DNA from: G965216255 sp965216255
GTDB lineage: Bacteria; Bacteroidota; Rhodothermia; Rhodothermales; Bin80
Direction: 5' to 3'
Length of the DNA: 64,000 bases
Assembly: GCA_965216255.1 (NCBI GenBank)
Contig: OZ244148.1
Location: forward strand, 1,550,001 to 1,614,000
Shown: piece by piece, positions 11,301 through 19,098 of the stretch
Position numbering within the stretch: position 1 is the stretch's first letter
Layout: the number at the start of each line of letters is the position of its first letter
Notes under the pieces: generated by a model
What the model saw: only the letters and a program-made list of their open reading frames with translations
What the model was told of the DNA's origin: nothing
The model's database searches: none
Program-made: the position numbers and the translations under genes

Positions 11301-14295
11301 TAATGAACGCCTCCATATCTCCCGCAGATATCGTCACACTGCCGCCGGTAACCGCGCTGTAGTCCACTCCCGCCGTCGCCGTAGCGTCCGCTGTGCTGAC
11401 CTGCGCCGTCACGCCCTCGCTGCTCGCCCCGTCAAGATACACCCGAAACGTCATCTCGCCTGCGCTCTCGGCTGCGCTCGTATCCGCAATCGATAGCCGG
11501 GGCATATCATCATCATCCTCTATAGTGCCGGTGGCGGCACCATCGGACAACTCGGCGTTCACCGGGCCCGTTAACGTTACCGTGAACGTCTCGTTGCTCT
11601 CGTCTACCATGTCATCCAGTACGGAGACCGTGACGAACGCCTCCATATCTCCCGCAGATATCGTCACACTGCCGCCGGTAACCGCGCTGTAGTCCACTCC
11701 CGCCGTCGCCGTAGCGTCCGCTGTGCTGACCTGCGCCGTCACGCCCTCGCTGCTCGCCCCGTCCAGATACACCCGAAACGTCATCTCGCCTGCACTCTCG
11801 GCTGCGCTCGTATCCGCAATCGATAGCTGCAGCGCCGTATCATCATCCACTATCGTGCCGGTGGCCTCGGTGTCGCCTCGGTTCGCAAAATACACGAACA
11901 CGATCGTCGCCGTGAACGTCTCGTCCGGCTCAACCAATGCATCCGGCAGGACCGAAACAGATACGCTCGTCTCCTTTTTCCCCGCTGGAATCGCCCAGTT
12001 TCCTTCCGCTATCGCCACGTAGTCCTCGCCTTCCACGGCCGTATCCTCCGTCTCGCTCAAAGCCGAAAACCTGCCGCGCACCCTACCCCCGCTATCTTTA
12101 TCCAGCGCTATTCTGAAAGTGATCTCTCCGTCATCCTCATTCGCGCTACCGTCGAAGATGGAGACCTCGGGCGCCGCATCATCATCCTTAATCCTACCTA
12201 CCCCCACGCCGTCCCGAATATCGGCATAACTCGAGCCGTAGATTCTCAGTTCAAATGATTCGTGTCCTTCATCAATCTGGTCGTCCAGGATCTGGACCGA
12301 TATCGTAGCCGTGGTTTCACCCGCGGGTATGATTAGTCGGGTAGACGGAATGTCAACATAGTCACTGCCGGCTTGCGCGCCCCCAATGGCTGCGGTGTAA
12401 TAAAACACGATGACATCCTCTGCTGACGGGAGCGTCATCGAAACGTTGAAGTCGAAACTTCCAGAACTCTCCGAACCCGAGGCATCGCTAATGGAAAGGC
12501 TCGGAAGTAATTCGTCCTCCAGGATACTGCCCCGAGCCGTGCTACCCGCTACCGGCACGCTGCCCTCCGTCGAGACAGTTACGGTAAAGAGCTCGGTCGG
12601 CTCCCATTTCGTATCGTCGAGTATCGGTATTGAAAACGACGCTTCCAATGCTCCCACCGCTATGGTCACACTCCCGGTCGTGTGCGTGTAGTCCTCGCCC
12701 GCCGTTGCCGAAGATTCGCCCTCCCGATAGCGCTCATAACCGTCGCTCGTTTCATAATCAACCGTTACCTCCGCGCTGGCCGCGGATTCCAGATCGACAG
12801 TGAATACCATCGACCCGTCGTTCTCGTTGGCTTGCCCATTGCGTACCACAATGCCCGGAGTATTGTCATTGTCCTCAATGGTAACCGTGTAGCGCCACGG
12901 ATCTGGACTCCCAGTGAAATACATAAGGTCATAAAAGAATAGGGTGAAGGATTCGTCTCCTTCACGGTCTTCATCGTCCAGAATGTCAATATCGAAGCAC
13001 TGGCGATTTGCGGCTCCACTGGCCAGCGGAAAGCTAAGTTGCGCTTCTTCGACCCCCACAAAATCTACCACCTCCTCGGCCGTACCTTCTTCCGTCTTGT
13101 ATTTCAGGAATGAGCCGCCGATTAAACTAACTTGAATGGCGAAGCGTGCATAATCCTGATCTTCCGGTATAGTGCAGGTACCAGAGACCGGAACGCAATC
13201 CCAATCGTCGCAGAAGAAACCATCAGATGACGGCAGACGATAGTCCAGGCTCGCGCTTGCAACAGAGCCCGGTGTATCTTCCTTTGTCGTGTCCGGTGCC
13301 AGGGCGTGCTCGAGCGCGCCGTGAACCGGATCTGACAGCTGCACGGAGAAGGCTTCGTCGCCCTCCTCCAAGCGATCCGCGACGAATGGAGTCTTTAATG
13401 TATTCGTCAATTCCCGCGGCGCAAGCGATTGCGCTCCCACACGTGACACGAAATCATCTTGCGCTGCCGGAACCGCACGCGTCTCAGATTCCACCCGGAT
13501 TTCTGTCTCGGTAGTGTCGCTTTTGCGCACTGCAAACCCGATGCCGCTCGTGCTTTCCCGGGCACGGCTGTCCTCCACTGTAATGGAGGGCTTACGGCCT
13601 GCTCCCCGTGCGTGCGTCCACTTGCTAAGCGTGGCCGACAATGACGAGGGACGTGGCAGGGCAGGTGCTTGCCGGCGCACCGTCCGGCCTTCCGCTGCAC
13701 CGATACGCAGGGCCCGGTGCAGAATTCCTTCTGGCGAACAGGCAGGCTCGAACATGCGAAGCCTGACTCCTGTGTTCCCATCATTTACCGCGGCAACAAT
13801 AGCTGCCCCACTACTCGGGTCCGCAAAATAGAAGGCTGAAAAGGCACCCTGAACGCCCACGTGAGTCTCTAACACCCTCTGGCGCGTCATTGAATGCAAC
13901 ACACCACACAACTGATTGCCAACGTTTCCGAGACAATTGCGGCCGGGAACATGTACCAGACCCTTCCGGCTTCGATAGGGGAAAAGGCAGGCTTCGCTCG
14001 TACCCTCTGGGGTACTGCCAAATCTTCCCGGAACAACCCCTTCGGGCTCCCACATCAACCCACCAACCGCTCCGCCCCAAAATGCATGCGCAACTCCCGT
14101 GCGGTGATAGAGACCCGCACCTTTTGCCGAATAGGACACATGCGAGGAATCTCCACTGTTGTGCTGCTGCGCATACGCCTGTCCTCCACCGGTCAGACCC
14201 GGGCCGCCAAGAAGCCCCGCAGCTACAGTTAGCCAAATCATGCCGGACAACAAGCTTTGCCGCCACAATCCTGTGCATCGCATCACTAACCGCAT
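2350..14295 (-). CDS. Giant Calx-beta autotransporter-like outer-membrane protein (copy 1)
   Basis: 3981 residues. Residues 1-42 form a signal peptide with a basic start, a hydrophobic core and an Ala-Tyr-Ala cleavage site. From about residue 380 to 3560 there are about thirty Calx-beta domains of roughly 110 residues, each with an ATAGxDY-type strand, an LDDxxDExxETF acidic loop and a GTIxDDD terminal motif. Calx-beta domains bind calcium and build rigid stalks in adhesins. The last 380 or so residues are rich in alternating aromatic/glycine strands and end in ALRW with a terminal aromatic, as in outer-membrane beta-barrels of type V autotransporters. The likely role is a surface-exposed adhesin or S-layer-like fibre (inference). 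A near-identical second copy starts its 3' end at 58561. No chaperone or secretion partner lies adjacent. Confidence 0.85.
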   Translation of the reverse strand: MRLVMRCTGLWRQSLLSGMIWLTVAAGLLGGPGLTGGGQAYAQQHNSGDSSHVSYSAKGAGLYHRTGVAHAFWGGAVGGLMWEPEGVVPGRFGSTPEGTSEACLFPYRSRKGLVHVPGRNCLGNVGNQLCGVLHSMTRQRVLETHVGVQGAFSAFYFADPSSGAAIVAAVNDGNTGVRLRMFEPACSPEGILHRALRIGAAEGRTVRRQAPALPRPSSLSATLSKWTHARGAGRKPSITVEDSRARESTSGIGFAVRKSDTTETEIRVESETRAVPAAQDDFVSRVGAQSLAPRELTNTLKTPFVADRLEEGDEAFSVQLSDPVHGALEHALAPDTTKEDTPGSVASASLDYRLPSSDGFFCDDWDCVPVSGTCTIPEDQDYARFAIQVSLIGGSFLKYKTEEGTAEEVVDFVGVEEAQLSFPLASGAANRQCFDIDILDDEDREGDESFTLFFYDLMYFTGSPDPWRYTVTIEDNDNTPGIVVRNGQANENDGSMVFTVDLESAASAEVTVDYETSDGYERYREGESSATAGEDYTHTTGSVTIAVGALEASFSIPILDDTKWEPTELFTVTVSTEGSVPVAGSTARGSILEDELLPSLSISDASGSESSGSFDFNVSMTLPSAEDVIVFYYTAAIGGAQAGSDYVDIPSTRLIIPAGETTATISVQILDDQIDEGHESFELRIYGSSYADIRDGVGVGRIKDDDAAPEVSIFDGSANEDDGEITFRIALDKDSGGRVRGRFSALSETEDTAVEGEDYVAIAEGNWAIPAGKKETSVSVSVLPDALVEPDETFTATIVFVYFANRGDTEATGTIVDDDTALQLSIADTSAAESAGEMTFRVYLDGASSEGVTAQVSTADATATAGVDYSAVTGGSVTISAGDMEAFVTVSVLDDMVDESNETFTVTLTGPVNAELSDGAATGTIEDDDDMPRLSIADTSAAESAGEMTFRVYLDGASSEGVTAQVSTADATATAGVDYSAVTGGSVTISAGDMEAFITVSVLDDMIDESEETFTVTLTGPVNAELSDGVATGTIEDDDDMPRLSIADTSAAESAGEMTFRVYLDGVSSRGVTAQYSTSDATATAGSDYSAVTGGSVTISAGDTEAFVTVSVLDDMIDESEETFTVTLTGPVNAELSDGVATGTIEDDDDMPRLSIADTSAAESAGEMTFRVYLEGASSRGVTAQYSTSDATATAGSDYSAVTGGSVTISAGDTEAFITVTVLDDMVDEGNETFTVTLTGPVNAELSDGVATGTIEDDDDMPRLSIADTSAAESAGAMTFRVYLDGAGSEGVTAQVSTSDATATAGSDYSAVTGGSVTIAAGDTEAFVTVTVLDDMVDEGNETFTVTLTGPVNAELSDGVATGTIEDDDDMPRLSIADTSAVESAGEMTFRVYIDGASSQGVTAQVSTTDATATAGSDYSAVTGGSVTISAGDTEAFVTVTVLDDMVDEGEETFTVTLTGPVNAELSDGVATGTIEDDDDMPRLSIADTSAAESVGEMTFRVYLDGASSQGVTAQVSTSDATATAGSDYSAVSGGSVTISAGDTEAFVTVTVLDDMVDEGSETFTVTLTGAVNAELSDGVATGTIEDDDDMPRLSIADTSAAESVGEMTFRVYLDGASSQGVTAQYSTSDATATAGSDYSAVTGGSVTISAGDMEAYVTVSVLDDMVNEGSETFTVTLTGAVNAELSDGVATGTIEDDDDMPRLSIADTSAAESAGEMTFRVYLDGASSQGVTAQVSTTDATATAGSDYSAVTGGSVTIPAGDTEAFVTVTVLDDMVDEGSETFTVTLTGAVNAELSDGVATGTIEDDDVVRVSIADSRAGELDGSAVFVVSLDRASTQRISVEYATVDATAQAGLDYLAKSNTLNFDAGITEKSIAVTILADGLDEEDETFLLRLANPVNAAISRGTATGMIVDDQPRLSITGVTVGEGAGTVDLTVSLDAASVWAVTVEFATAEGTASAGQDFLAAEGTFSFLPGVIEQTITVVILEDAVYEGEETFEVMLWNATTAAIEAGVATVIIEDNDAALRLSIADVAVFEDAGAAVFTATLSSASTVEVSVSYTTLDQTAVAGEDYTATSGELQFLPGETAQTVSVAILDDAADEADETFLIRLSNAQGAVLVDREAVGRILDDQPMVNIADVSVDEDAGDAVFAVTLDAASVFEVTVGYETLDRSAVEGEDYVRATGTLIFAAGVRQRQVIVPILDDAVDEADEEMFVVHLHSATATRITDAQAIGTIRDNEDTPELAVQDIEVFEHASPAVLTVTLGSPKSDEVRVFVATSDGTAIAGSDYVALQEEVVLAPGETLQRVDIEVLEDDIVEGSEAFTVTLSGEQGAPVAQREATVTIRDNDTVAGLSIGDATVQEAAGNADFTVALSKASAQEVRVAYATAEGTATAGLDYASASDVLTFAPGETEGVISVAVLDDNLDEGNETFLVSLGTAEGATVVDGSGQGTILDDEGAPSLSLEDLTVREAAGVASVRLGVRPASGQAITVGWVLEDGTALSGQDFDGTSGTESIAAGSSEAFIDVAIHIDGLVEPDETFVVRLTEIPEGLEAGRDSAIVTIVDDDKPVVGIGDITVLEHAVAAQFSVTMDQPAYGPVTVNYASVDGTATGGEDYRPVAGILAIAAGELSAVISVPVIDDNRVEGPEVFMMILSGVVGATINDGEGEATIQDNDEFNLSIQDVETDEDGGVAEFTVSLDVRNTAQVVSVDYASTDGTATAGLDYNARTGTLVIPAGAPWGTILVPVRDDGLHEGPETFTVTLSGAVHANIARQTATATIVDNDLRGLGIEDSRAVENAGSLTFGVRLDGASHGPVTFRYELVDATALSGSDYVAGGGSLMFLPGEMSKTIEVELIDDEIDEPEESLKLVVVEVEGAFTLNAEATGRIVDDDPESELVVSDATASEGDGAAVFAVMLGRESGWEVSVDYETVEQSAEEGRDYERVHGTLTIPAGETMGEIRVPVLEDTIAESDETFLLRLFNAQNASLARVEAVGTILGNSTRPVLDIDDVRVPESGGSAVFTVRLSGQSTQQVEVSYATADETAEAGEDYEGQRDKLIMEVGAVEATITVQVLDDALDEADEETFVVRLNSAVHADIGDMEGRGTIVDDDPEPELAVSDATASEGDGEAVFAVMLGRESGWEVSVDYETVEQSAEEGRDYERVHGTLTIPAGETMGEIRVPVLEDTIAESDETFLLRLSNAQNASLARVEAVGTILGNSTRPVLDIDDVRVPESGGSAVFTVRLSGQSTQQVEVSYATADETAEAGEDYEGQRDKLIMEAGAVEATITVPVLDDALDEADEETFVVRLNSAVHADIGDMEGRGTIVDDDADLTLSINDIQVSEDARVAAFSVTLSRRSSEVVTVQFETSDASAAAPPDYTASRGIAVFEPGSSTGSVQVVIVDDALDEEEETFQVSLSKATNARIAKGVGVGTILDNDSMPQLRIDDIVALENSGWAVFRVRLSGATGRLVTVRYRTVDGTAQAGLDYEAQVGVLIFSPGSVEESVAVPLLRDGRDWREETFSVILESADHARIENAVAVATIVEEESVLEGVLGEYVARFTRAAAGHVVEALDERMRWLDSAPRCVPRVGRGLDMLSLRHVNPSWDPSAGEILSGCALGVTTETEGGAFSLWGRGAFTRYSGREGALTLQGNVTTAALGMDYRWHRGFMAGLLLARSLGSGTFTMPEQEGEASSSHTGAYPYVRYALGGSAVWALAGFGGGTAEVASAASVEASLRSRLAAVGARGRLLTAAAGRLSYRADALLVRTTADALEIRVSRLRAGLEAALTTSRIMSPYVAAGLRRDGGDAETGYGLELGGGMRLAHPRRKLRAEFSSRGLVSHAAAGFTEWGVAGSVQYGVHGGLGPATKISPSWGRARSGGLEALWRHDTVADAIYGAPGERRMEIELGYGFPLTAGTGVTRPVMAVTVRDRGKDYRLGYEVRLRKALAVSVSGIARESTSPYQQVAYGVSARAALRW
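4302..5615 (-). repeat. Tandem duplication of a two-domain block (2 x 657 bp)
   Basis: Two adjacent 657-bp blocks (4302-4958 and 4959-5615), each encoding two Calx-beta domains (219 residues), are nearly identical. Both begin with the same CGTCATCCACTATCGTGCCC sequence. Copy 2 of the gene carries only one such block. The duplication is in frame and leaves the protein intact. Confidence 0.9.
8881..11850 (-). repeat. Nine-unit 330-bp tandem repeat inside the surface-protein gene
   Basis: The marker TATAGTGCCGGT recurs at 8881, 9211, 9541, 9871, 10201, 10531, 10861, 11191 and 11521, exactly 330 bp apart. Each unit encodes one 110-residue Calx-beta domain with the core PRLSIADTSAAES. Units differ by only a few bases, so expansion or homogenisation is recent. 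The rest of the gene has much more diverged Calx-beta domains. Confidence 0.95.
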
Positions 14296-16284
14296 GAGAA
14301 GCTGGAATCAGGAAATACTGGACAGAACTTGATAAGCAGCGACCCAAAATCGTCGCCATCCAAGTAGAGGTCGTAGGGCACTGGACATCCCGGTAGAGGC
14401 TACGCAAGGCGTCCTGCGATGCCACACGGCAGGTTTAGTACAGGTCTGCGTGCGCATCGCCCGCACCTTCTTATTGCCTACGTTCAGAACACCTTCGCCC
14501 CCGGGCCACCTCTGCACGTACGGCTGCGTACACTGATGCCCGCACTCAAAAGCCCTGAACGCAGTCAAGTCGACGCTCTTGCATTGGACAAAGGCTTCAA
14601 GGGCACGGACAAAGGCCTTAGTCATGGGAGCAACAAATGCGAAAGAAGGGACCGGCCTATTGCGATCCTACGGAAGGAACCAGCCCGCTCCACCGGGCGC
14701 CTGCACCCTAGGGGTGTATACGTTCATTTACAGCCGCTCAGTTCATCCGACTTCCAGGGTAATCTGCTGCCCAATCACACCGCCTTCATTGCGCCCTGTC
14801 TTTATGGTACATACCGATGCCTACCGCAGAGATATTGGCACGCAAGCCAGAGGCTGTGCCCCATTCACAAGCTCCGAACCCTCCAGCGATGACGCGAATC
14901 ACGGTCTCGTCCGTCTAAGGGAAAGCCTCGCTAGCATTCCAAATTGAAAGCCTTGTCAATAACGTTAGATTGCCCTACTCGGCGAGTAGCTTACCCACAA
15001 GATTGTTAATGGCCAGAGCCAAACCTGTGGTACACCCCCGCCTACTGTTACCCCATGGCAAGCATCCGCCGTCGAAACCACTTCCGGGGCAGGGTACAAG
15101 CCCGCGCAGCTTCGCCCTTACCCATAAACCAAGCAACCGGTCGTGTTCGCAATTTAACCATAGCACAAGCCTGCACCTACGACAAGTGGCCAGGTGCCGG
15201 CGAGTTGAGGATTCCCATGCGCACATAAATGACTGCAACTCCGACACGGAACGACAGGCAACTTCGGCTATTTCCACGCGTCGCTGCACATTTGTACCAT
15301 TCGCAGATATAGTGTTTACCAATTAGGCGCGCAGAAAGCCGAACGCTCGCAGCAAATCCTGACAACCTGAGAGTGGACTCGTCGGAGTGTGACGCTGGAC
15401 CAGTTCCAACAACCGAGCCCCAAACGCCATAAGAGCCGAGGATCTATCCCTTGCCTGCACACCAATGGATTTGCCTTGCTCAGTGCATTCACACGGCACG
15501 CCAATCACGCAGCTTCGTGCAGCTAAAACACTTGCCACCGGAAATCCGCCACCTATCTCGGCATCAAGGGCGACCCGGTACAAGCATATCATGACTCCCG
15601 CTGCCAAGAGGAGCGGTTACTATAGTGGCTCTTCCCAGCAGGTACTAGGCCACACCACCCTCTAGTTGAAAGAGCCGTGCACTCGGTCGAGGGTACGCAG
15701 AAGAACGTTCTTTCCATTCAACGGCACGTAGCGGTTCAACCGCCTGAACGGCAATACTATTTAGCAGGTAACCCGAACACGGGGCAAGGCTATACCCGAC
15801 TAATTGCGGAGATTGAAATCTACCCTATCCTAATACTAAATGCAAATCTTGACGAACACGTTTGAGTAATCTTTTCGGATCGCACTCTCCTGTTCCTGGA
15901 GAACCCAGCTTGATCTTTCCCACCTTATTCGCCAGAATCTACAGTAGCGTTCCGAGGAACTGGCAGTGGCTTCACAGATTGTTCGCAAGATTCTGATAAT
16001 CATGGTATTACGATAGGTACAATTCCGCGCTCAAGCGGTCTGTTTCTTGTGCCCTGATACACAAGAGCCTGGCCGGAAATGAATCGATCGATAAAAAGTC
16101 TCGATGGAATCGGTATGTGCCAATAAAGATGAGACAGATTCGCCTCTAATTTAGTGTAGCGGGCGAAGGTCATGCAAGCTATAGCTGGTCGCGTTTAAGT
16201 CCAAAGTTGCGTGCCTGCCGGACGGACCTTACGGCTTCGAGCTTGGCCGCAGCTTGAGCATCCTCCGGCTTGTTGATCCATGAC
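14296..16284. other. Gene-poor 2-kb spacer
   Basis: No gene here is convincing. A 105-codon minus-strand frame (14308-14625) ends 13 bp before the surface-protein start, and 95- to 115-codon frames lie at 14975-15607 on the minus strand. None shows a recognisable domain or a steady coding signature. The promoter of the surface-protein gene must lie here, but I could not identify it with confidence. Bases 15850-16190 look more AT-rich than their surroundings. Confidence 0.5.
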
Positions 16285-16319
16285 GTGTACCCCAATCGTT
16301 GGACAGGATTTCGCTTGAC

Positions 16320-17253
16320 TTAAGATAGAGAACTGCCAGGGTTGTGGGTGATGGCGGGACATGTTGGTCCCAGTGGGCATGTGGTTGTCGTGTGGGTTAT
16401 AGCCATCGCTGGGTCGGGTCCTGAATGGCCGTGATAGACTTCGGATGGGGTTCGGTACCGAAGGCTCTGGTGCGGACGACTGTGGTTGTAGAAGCTAATG
16501 TAGCCTCCCAGGCGCTGCCGTGCCTGCCGCAGATTCGCATATTCGTTGAGGTAGACCTCCTCGTACTTGACGCTGCGCCACAGTCGCTCAATCAGAATGT
16601 TGTCGTAGCACCGGCCACGACCACACATCGAAATCCGGATGCCGGCACGTTTCGACAGCGATGTCATCTCTTCACTGGTAAACTGTGACCCTTGGTCCGA
16701 GTGGAAGATCTCGGGCTGGCTGATCGCAAGTGCGTCCTTATAGGTCTCCACGCAGACACTCGCGTCTTGTGTGTTGGATAGCGTCCACGATAGTATGTAA
16801 CGGCTCTACCAGTCCATGACTGCGACCAGATACGCAAATCCTCGGTCCATCCGAATGTAGGTGATGTCACTGCACCAGGCCTCATTGGGACGGTCTATGT
16901 GCCGCCCTTTCAATAGGTTGGGATACCGAAGAGCTGGCCCCGGGCCCACGCGGGGCCGGGGCTTCGGATAAATAGCCTGTAGCCCTATAAGGCGCATCAG
17001 CCTATAGACCCGCTTGTGACCCGCAGCGTGACCCTCGCGCCGAAGCATATGCGTCGTACGCCCAGCATGGGGTGGGCCGTGTAGACTTCGTCTATGACGC
17101 GCATCAACTGCAGATTATAGGACGTCTCACCGACGGGTTGATAATACACGCTGGAGCGGGCCAGGCCCAGTAGCTCGCACTGTCGCTCTATGCTCAGCTG
17201 AGCGTGATCTGGCTCCACCATGCGCCGCTTCTCTTCAAGAGAGTGAGCCGAAG
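16320..17253 (-). pseudogene. IS3 orfB integrase-type transposase, broken
   Basis: The DDE core is recognisable in pieces: CSDITYI, then FHSDQGSQFTSEEM, then NILIERLWRSVKYEEVY. Two lesions stop it being read through. A frameshift near 17045 lies inside the LGVRR segment, and an in-frame TAG follows MDW near 16806, where a tyrosine is usual. Both lesions are also present in copy B at 21.0-22.3 kb. The C-terminus ends near 16320, close to the left inverted repeat. It encodes the catalytic half of the OrfAB transposase in intact relatives. Confidence 0.8.
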
Positions 17254-17519
17254 TTTTTTTTTAACCAGTCCAGTTCCACCTTGAGGCGCCCGATTTGGCC
17301 ATACAATTCATCCTTAAGTACCTCTTCTTGTTGTTTGGCCTTGCCACGACGCGTGGAAAAGGCATCCATCAAGTGCTGAAGCGCCTGCTTCTTCCACAGG
17401 TTCACCTGGCTGGGGTGCACCTCGAAGCGGGCGGCAATCTGGCTGATGGTTTGCTCACCTCGTATGGCCTCCACGGCCACTCGAGTCTTGAATGCGGCGG
17501 CGTACGATTTCCGTTTCAT
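17235..17519 (-). CDS. IS3 orfA (helix-turn-helix DNA-binding subunit)
   Basis: 94 residues starting MKRKSYAAAFKTRVAVEAI. A helix-turn-helix lies around residues 20-45 (QTISQIAARFEVHPSQVNLW), followed by a coiled-coil-like basic/acidic stretch, typical of IS3 OrfA. The frame is intact. At its end a run of nine A residues (complement of 17254-17262) lies where OrfA and OrfB frames meet, a plausible slippage site for making OrfAB. OrfB is dead, so this copy cannot make a full transposase. Confidence 0.8.
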   Translation of the reverse strand: MKRKSYAAAFKTRVAVEAIRGEQTISQIAARFEVHPSQVNLWKKQALQHLMDAFSTRRGKAKQQEEVLKDELYGQIGRLKVELDWLKKNFGSLS

Positions 17520-17587
17520 CGTGACGTGTACCTCGATTTAAGAGGCAGGATTCTATCTTAAACTACTGTCCAGAATTTGGGGTACAC

Positions 17588-18108
17588 TATAGCCTACTAT
17601 TGCGGCGGCTGGAGCATTGACGCGCCCCCCCGGAGGCAGTGCAGCGGCCTGCGACGTGCTGACGGACGGGACGCCATCGGCTGGAAGATGCTGGCGGGGG
17701 TTCGGCTCAATGCCGTCCAGACCGCAGGGAAAAGCGACCCCCGTGCTACCACCGGAGGCAGACTAGGACCTCCGGCTCGCCCCCATGAATAGTGTGCTCA
17801 ACGATGCCGATGAGACCGGTCAGCGGGACAACGCAAGTGCTGTGATCTATCAGGCCCGACGTGGACGGGCAGTGGTGGAATACGCCGACACGGGAGCTAC
17901 TGTCAAATCTTGGGGCTGAAGGCGCTGGCGCATCGAGATAGGGAGTGGATATTAGGCCACCCGCTTCTGTTTACCTATACGCTATGCTCCAGCGGGATAG
18001 TTGCCAACACGTGCATGAACAGCTTAGATCCCGACAGCCTCCGCCTGAACTGCAACTACGGGGGGCCGCCCCCCATTTCTTACGTAGTTACGGGCACGTT
18101 AGCTATGC
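17588..18108. other. Unassigned spacer between IS3 and the group II intron
   Basis: No gene is recognised. A perfect G/C hairpin (GGGGGGC/GCCCCCC type) lies at about 18060-18075, directly downstream of the intron's 3' splice site on the minus strand. A short plus-strand frame near 17785-17921 has no recognisable domain. Confidence 0.4.
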
Positions 18109-18777
18109 ATCGCGGTAGGCCCCGGGTTTCCCCGGGGCCCCCGCACAGATCCGGACGTGCCCGTTAAGGCATCCGGCTCCTCCCTCAGGTCGCGCCGCCG
18201 CGCATGACGTTAATGGGCCGGCTAACCAACCCATAGCCGTAACCGAACCATCCCATGTGACACACGAAGTCCGGCTCTGCGTCCGGCGTGTGTTGGGTTG
18301 TCCGATTTCCCCTCGGGTGCGACGCTTCGCTCCACCAACTCCGCCGCGCGGTCCTCCGCGCTTTGTTCGCCGGCTTCATCGCTACTATCATCGCATCTGA
18401 CTCCTCCTCGCCGTTCATCCTCCGCTCGGCAATGCCTTGGCTTTGACGGCCCCGCCCTAAGCGCTGGGCAGCGAGGAGGCCTCCCAGGTCCCAACCTTGT
18501 ACGTACATACGTGCCTGAGTTCTTGGACGCCGCGGAGCCCTCTTGAACCTCACCATAGCGGTCCAATCAGTATTGCCTTCAGCCAACATGAGGACTTCGG
18601 CACTCCGAACAATGGTCCTTTCGGCGCTCATTAGCTCCGCCCATATGCACCCCTGCCGACGCTTCGCCCGTTCCCTCACGAGAACGACCGCACGGCTTGG
18701 GGAGAGATATGGATTGGTTATATCCTTTACCACAGAGGACTTACACCTCCTGTACTTGGCCAGTTAGCCTGGCGCAC
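18109..18777 (-). ncRNA. ORF-less group II intron (ribozyme)
   Basis: Read on the minus strand, the 5' end is GTGCGCC, fitting the GUGYG consensus. It is followed by CAGGAGGTGTAAGTCCTCTG and the conserved ribozyme sequence that normally precedes the reverse transcriptase. The reverse transcriptase is absent. About 600 nt later comes a domain V hairpin (18147-18179): AGC triad, UUAA loop, CACGU bulge side. A domain VI stem follows with the CCUACC segment carrying the branch A, ending in CGAU at 18109. Total about 669 nt. One domain V change is notable: the base normally pairing the triad G as U is A. The 5' boundary could lie up to about 40 nt further upstream. Confidence 0.75.
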
Positions 18778-18822
18778 CATGCTTTCACCTCCGTGTCGCT
18801 ACGTGACAAACTCACCGGACCC

Positions 18823-19062
18823 TTACGGAACGGCACCGAAGAAATCGAACGCACGCCGGTGCGGCCCTATCCAGATTCTCAGCTTTTGGTCCTCCGTGGC
18901 CTCCACGTACGTATAGCTGTAACGGCCTGGGTCGGCTACAAAGAACTGGGCCTTAGTGATATTGCCCGTACGCGGATCCACGATAGGAATGGTCTGGTCG
19001 GCGTATTGGATTGCCCGTTCAACATCCACCGGAATATCCAATTTCGCAAGCGGGCAAAGGGT
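18823..19062 (-). pseudogene. istA: IS21-family transposase IstA fragment
   Basis: About 80 residues resembling the IstA catalytic core: QTIPIVDPRTGNITKAQFFV, then YSYTYVEATEDQKL, then WIGPHRRAFDFFGAVP. In IstA this is the region up to the VPDNL motif. Here the frame hits a stop right after the Val-Pro, and the rest is missing. No istB is found nearby. The group II intron begins about 46 bp downstream, so intron or neighbouring rearrangement may have removed the rest. Confidence 0.75.
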
Positions 19063-19098
19063 AGTCCTAGCATGTTCTGTTGGTGACTGGTGAATTTT

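Larger units (their letters stand above)
16285..17587 (-). mobile_element. IS3-family element, copy A (defective)
   Basis: The ends are inverted repeats: GTGTACCCCAATCGTTGGACAG at the left, and the complement GTGTACCCCAAATTCTGGACAG at the right, followed on both sides by TTTAAGATAG-like sequence. Total length is 1303 bp, with an orfA/orfB layout on the minus strand as in IS3. No matching 3-4 bp target duplication is seen (GAC against TAT), consistent with an old insertion or later rearrangement. Confidence 0.85.

Noticed and set aside
8881..11850. Regular repeats as a possible CRISPR array
   Set aside because: The period is 330 bp with no alternation of short repeats and unique spacers; it encodes tandem protein domains in frame.
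18185..18733. 182-codon minus-strand open frame as a protein gene
   Set aside because: It is translation of the group II intron ribozyme region that normally precedes the reverse transcriptase; the RNA features explain the conservation.
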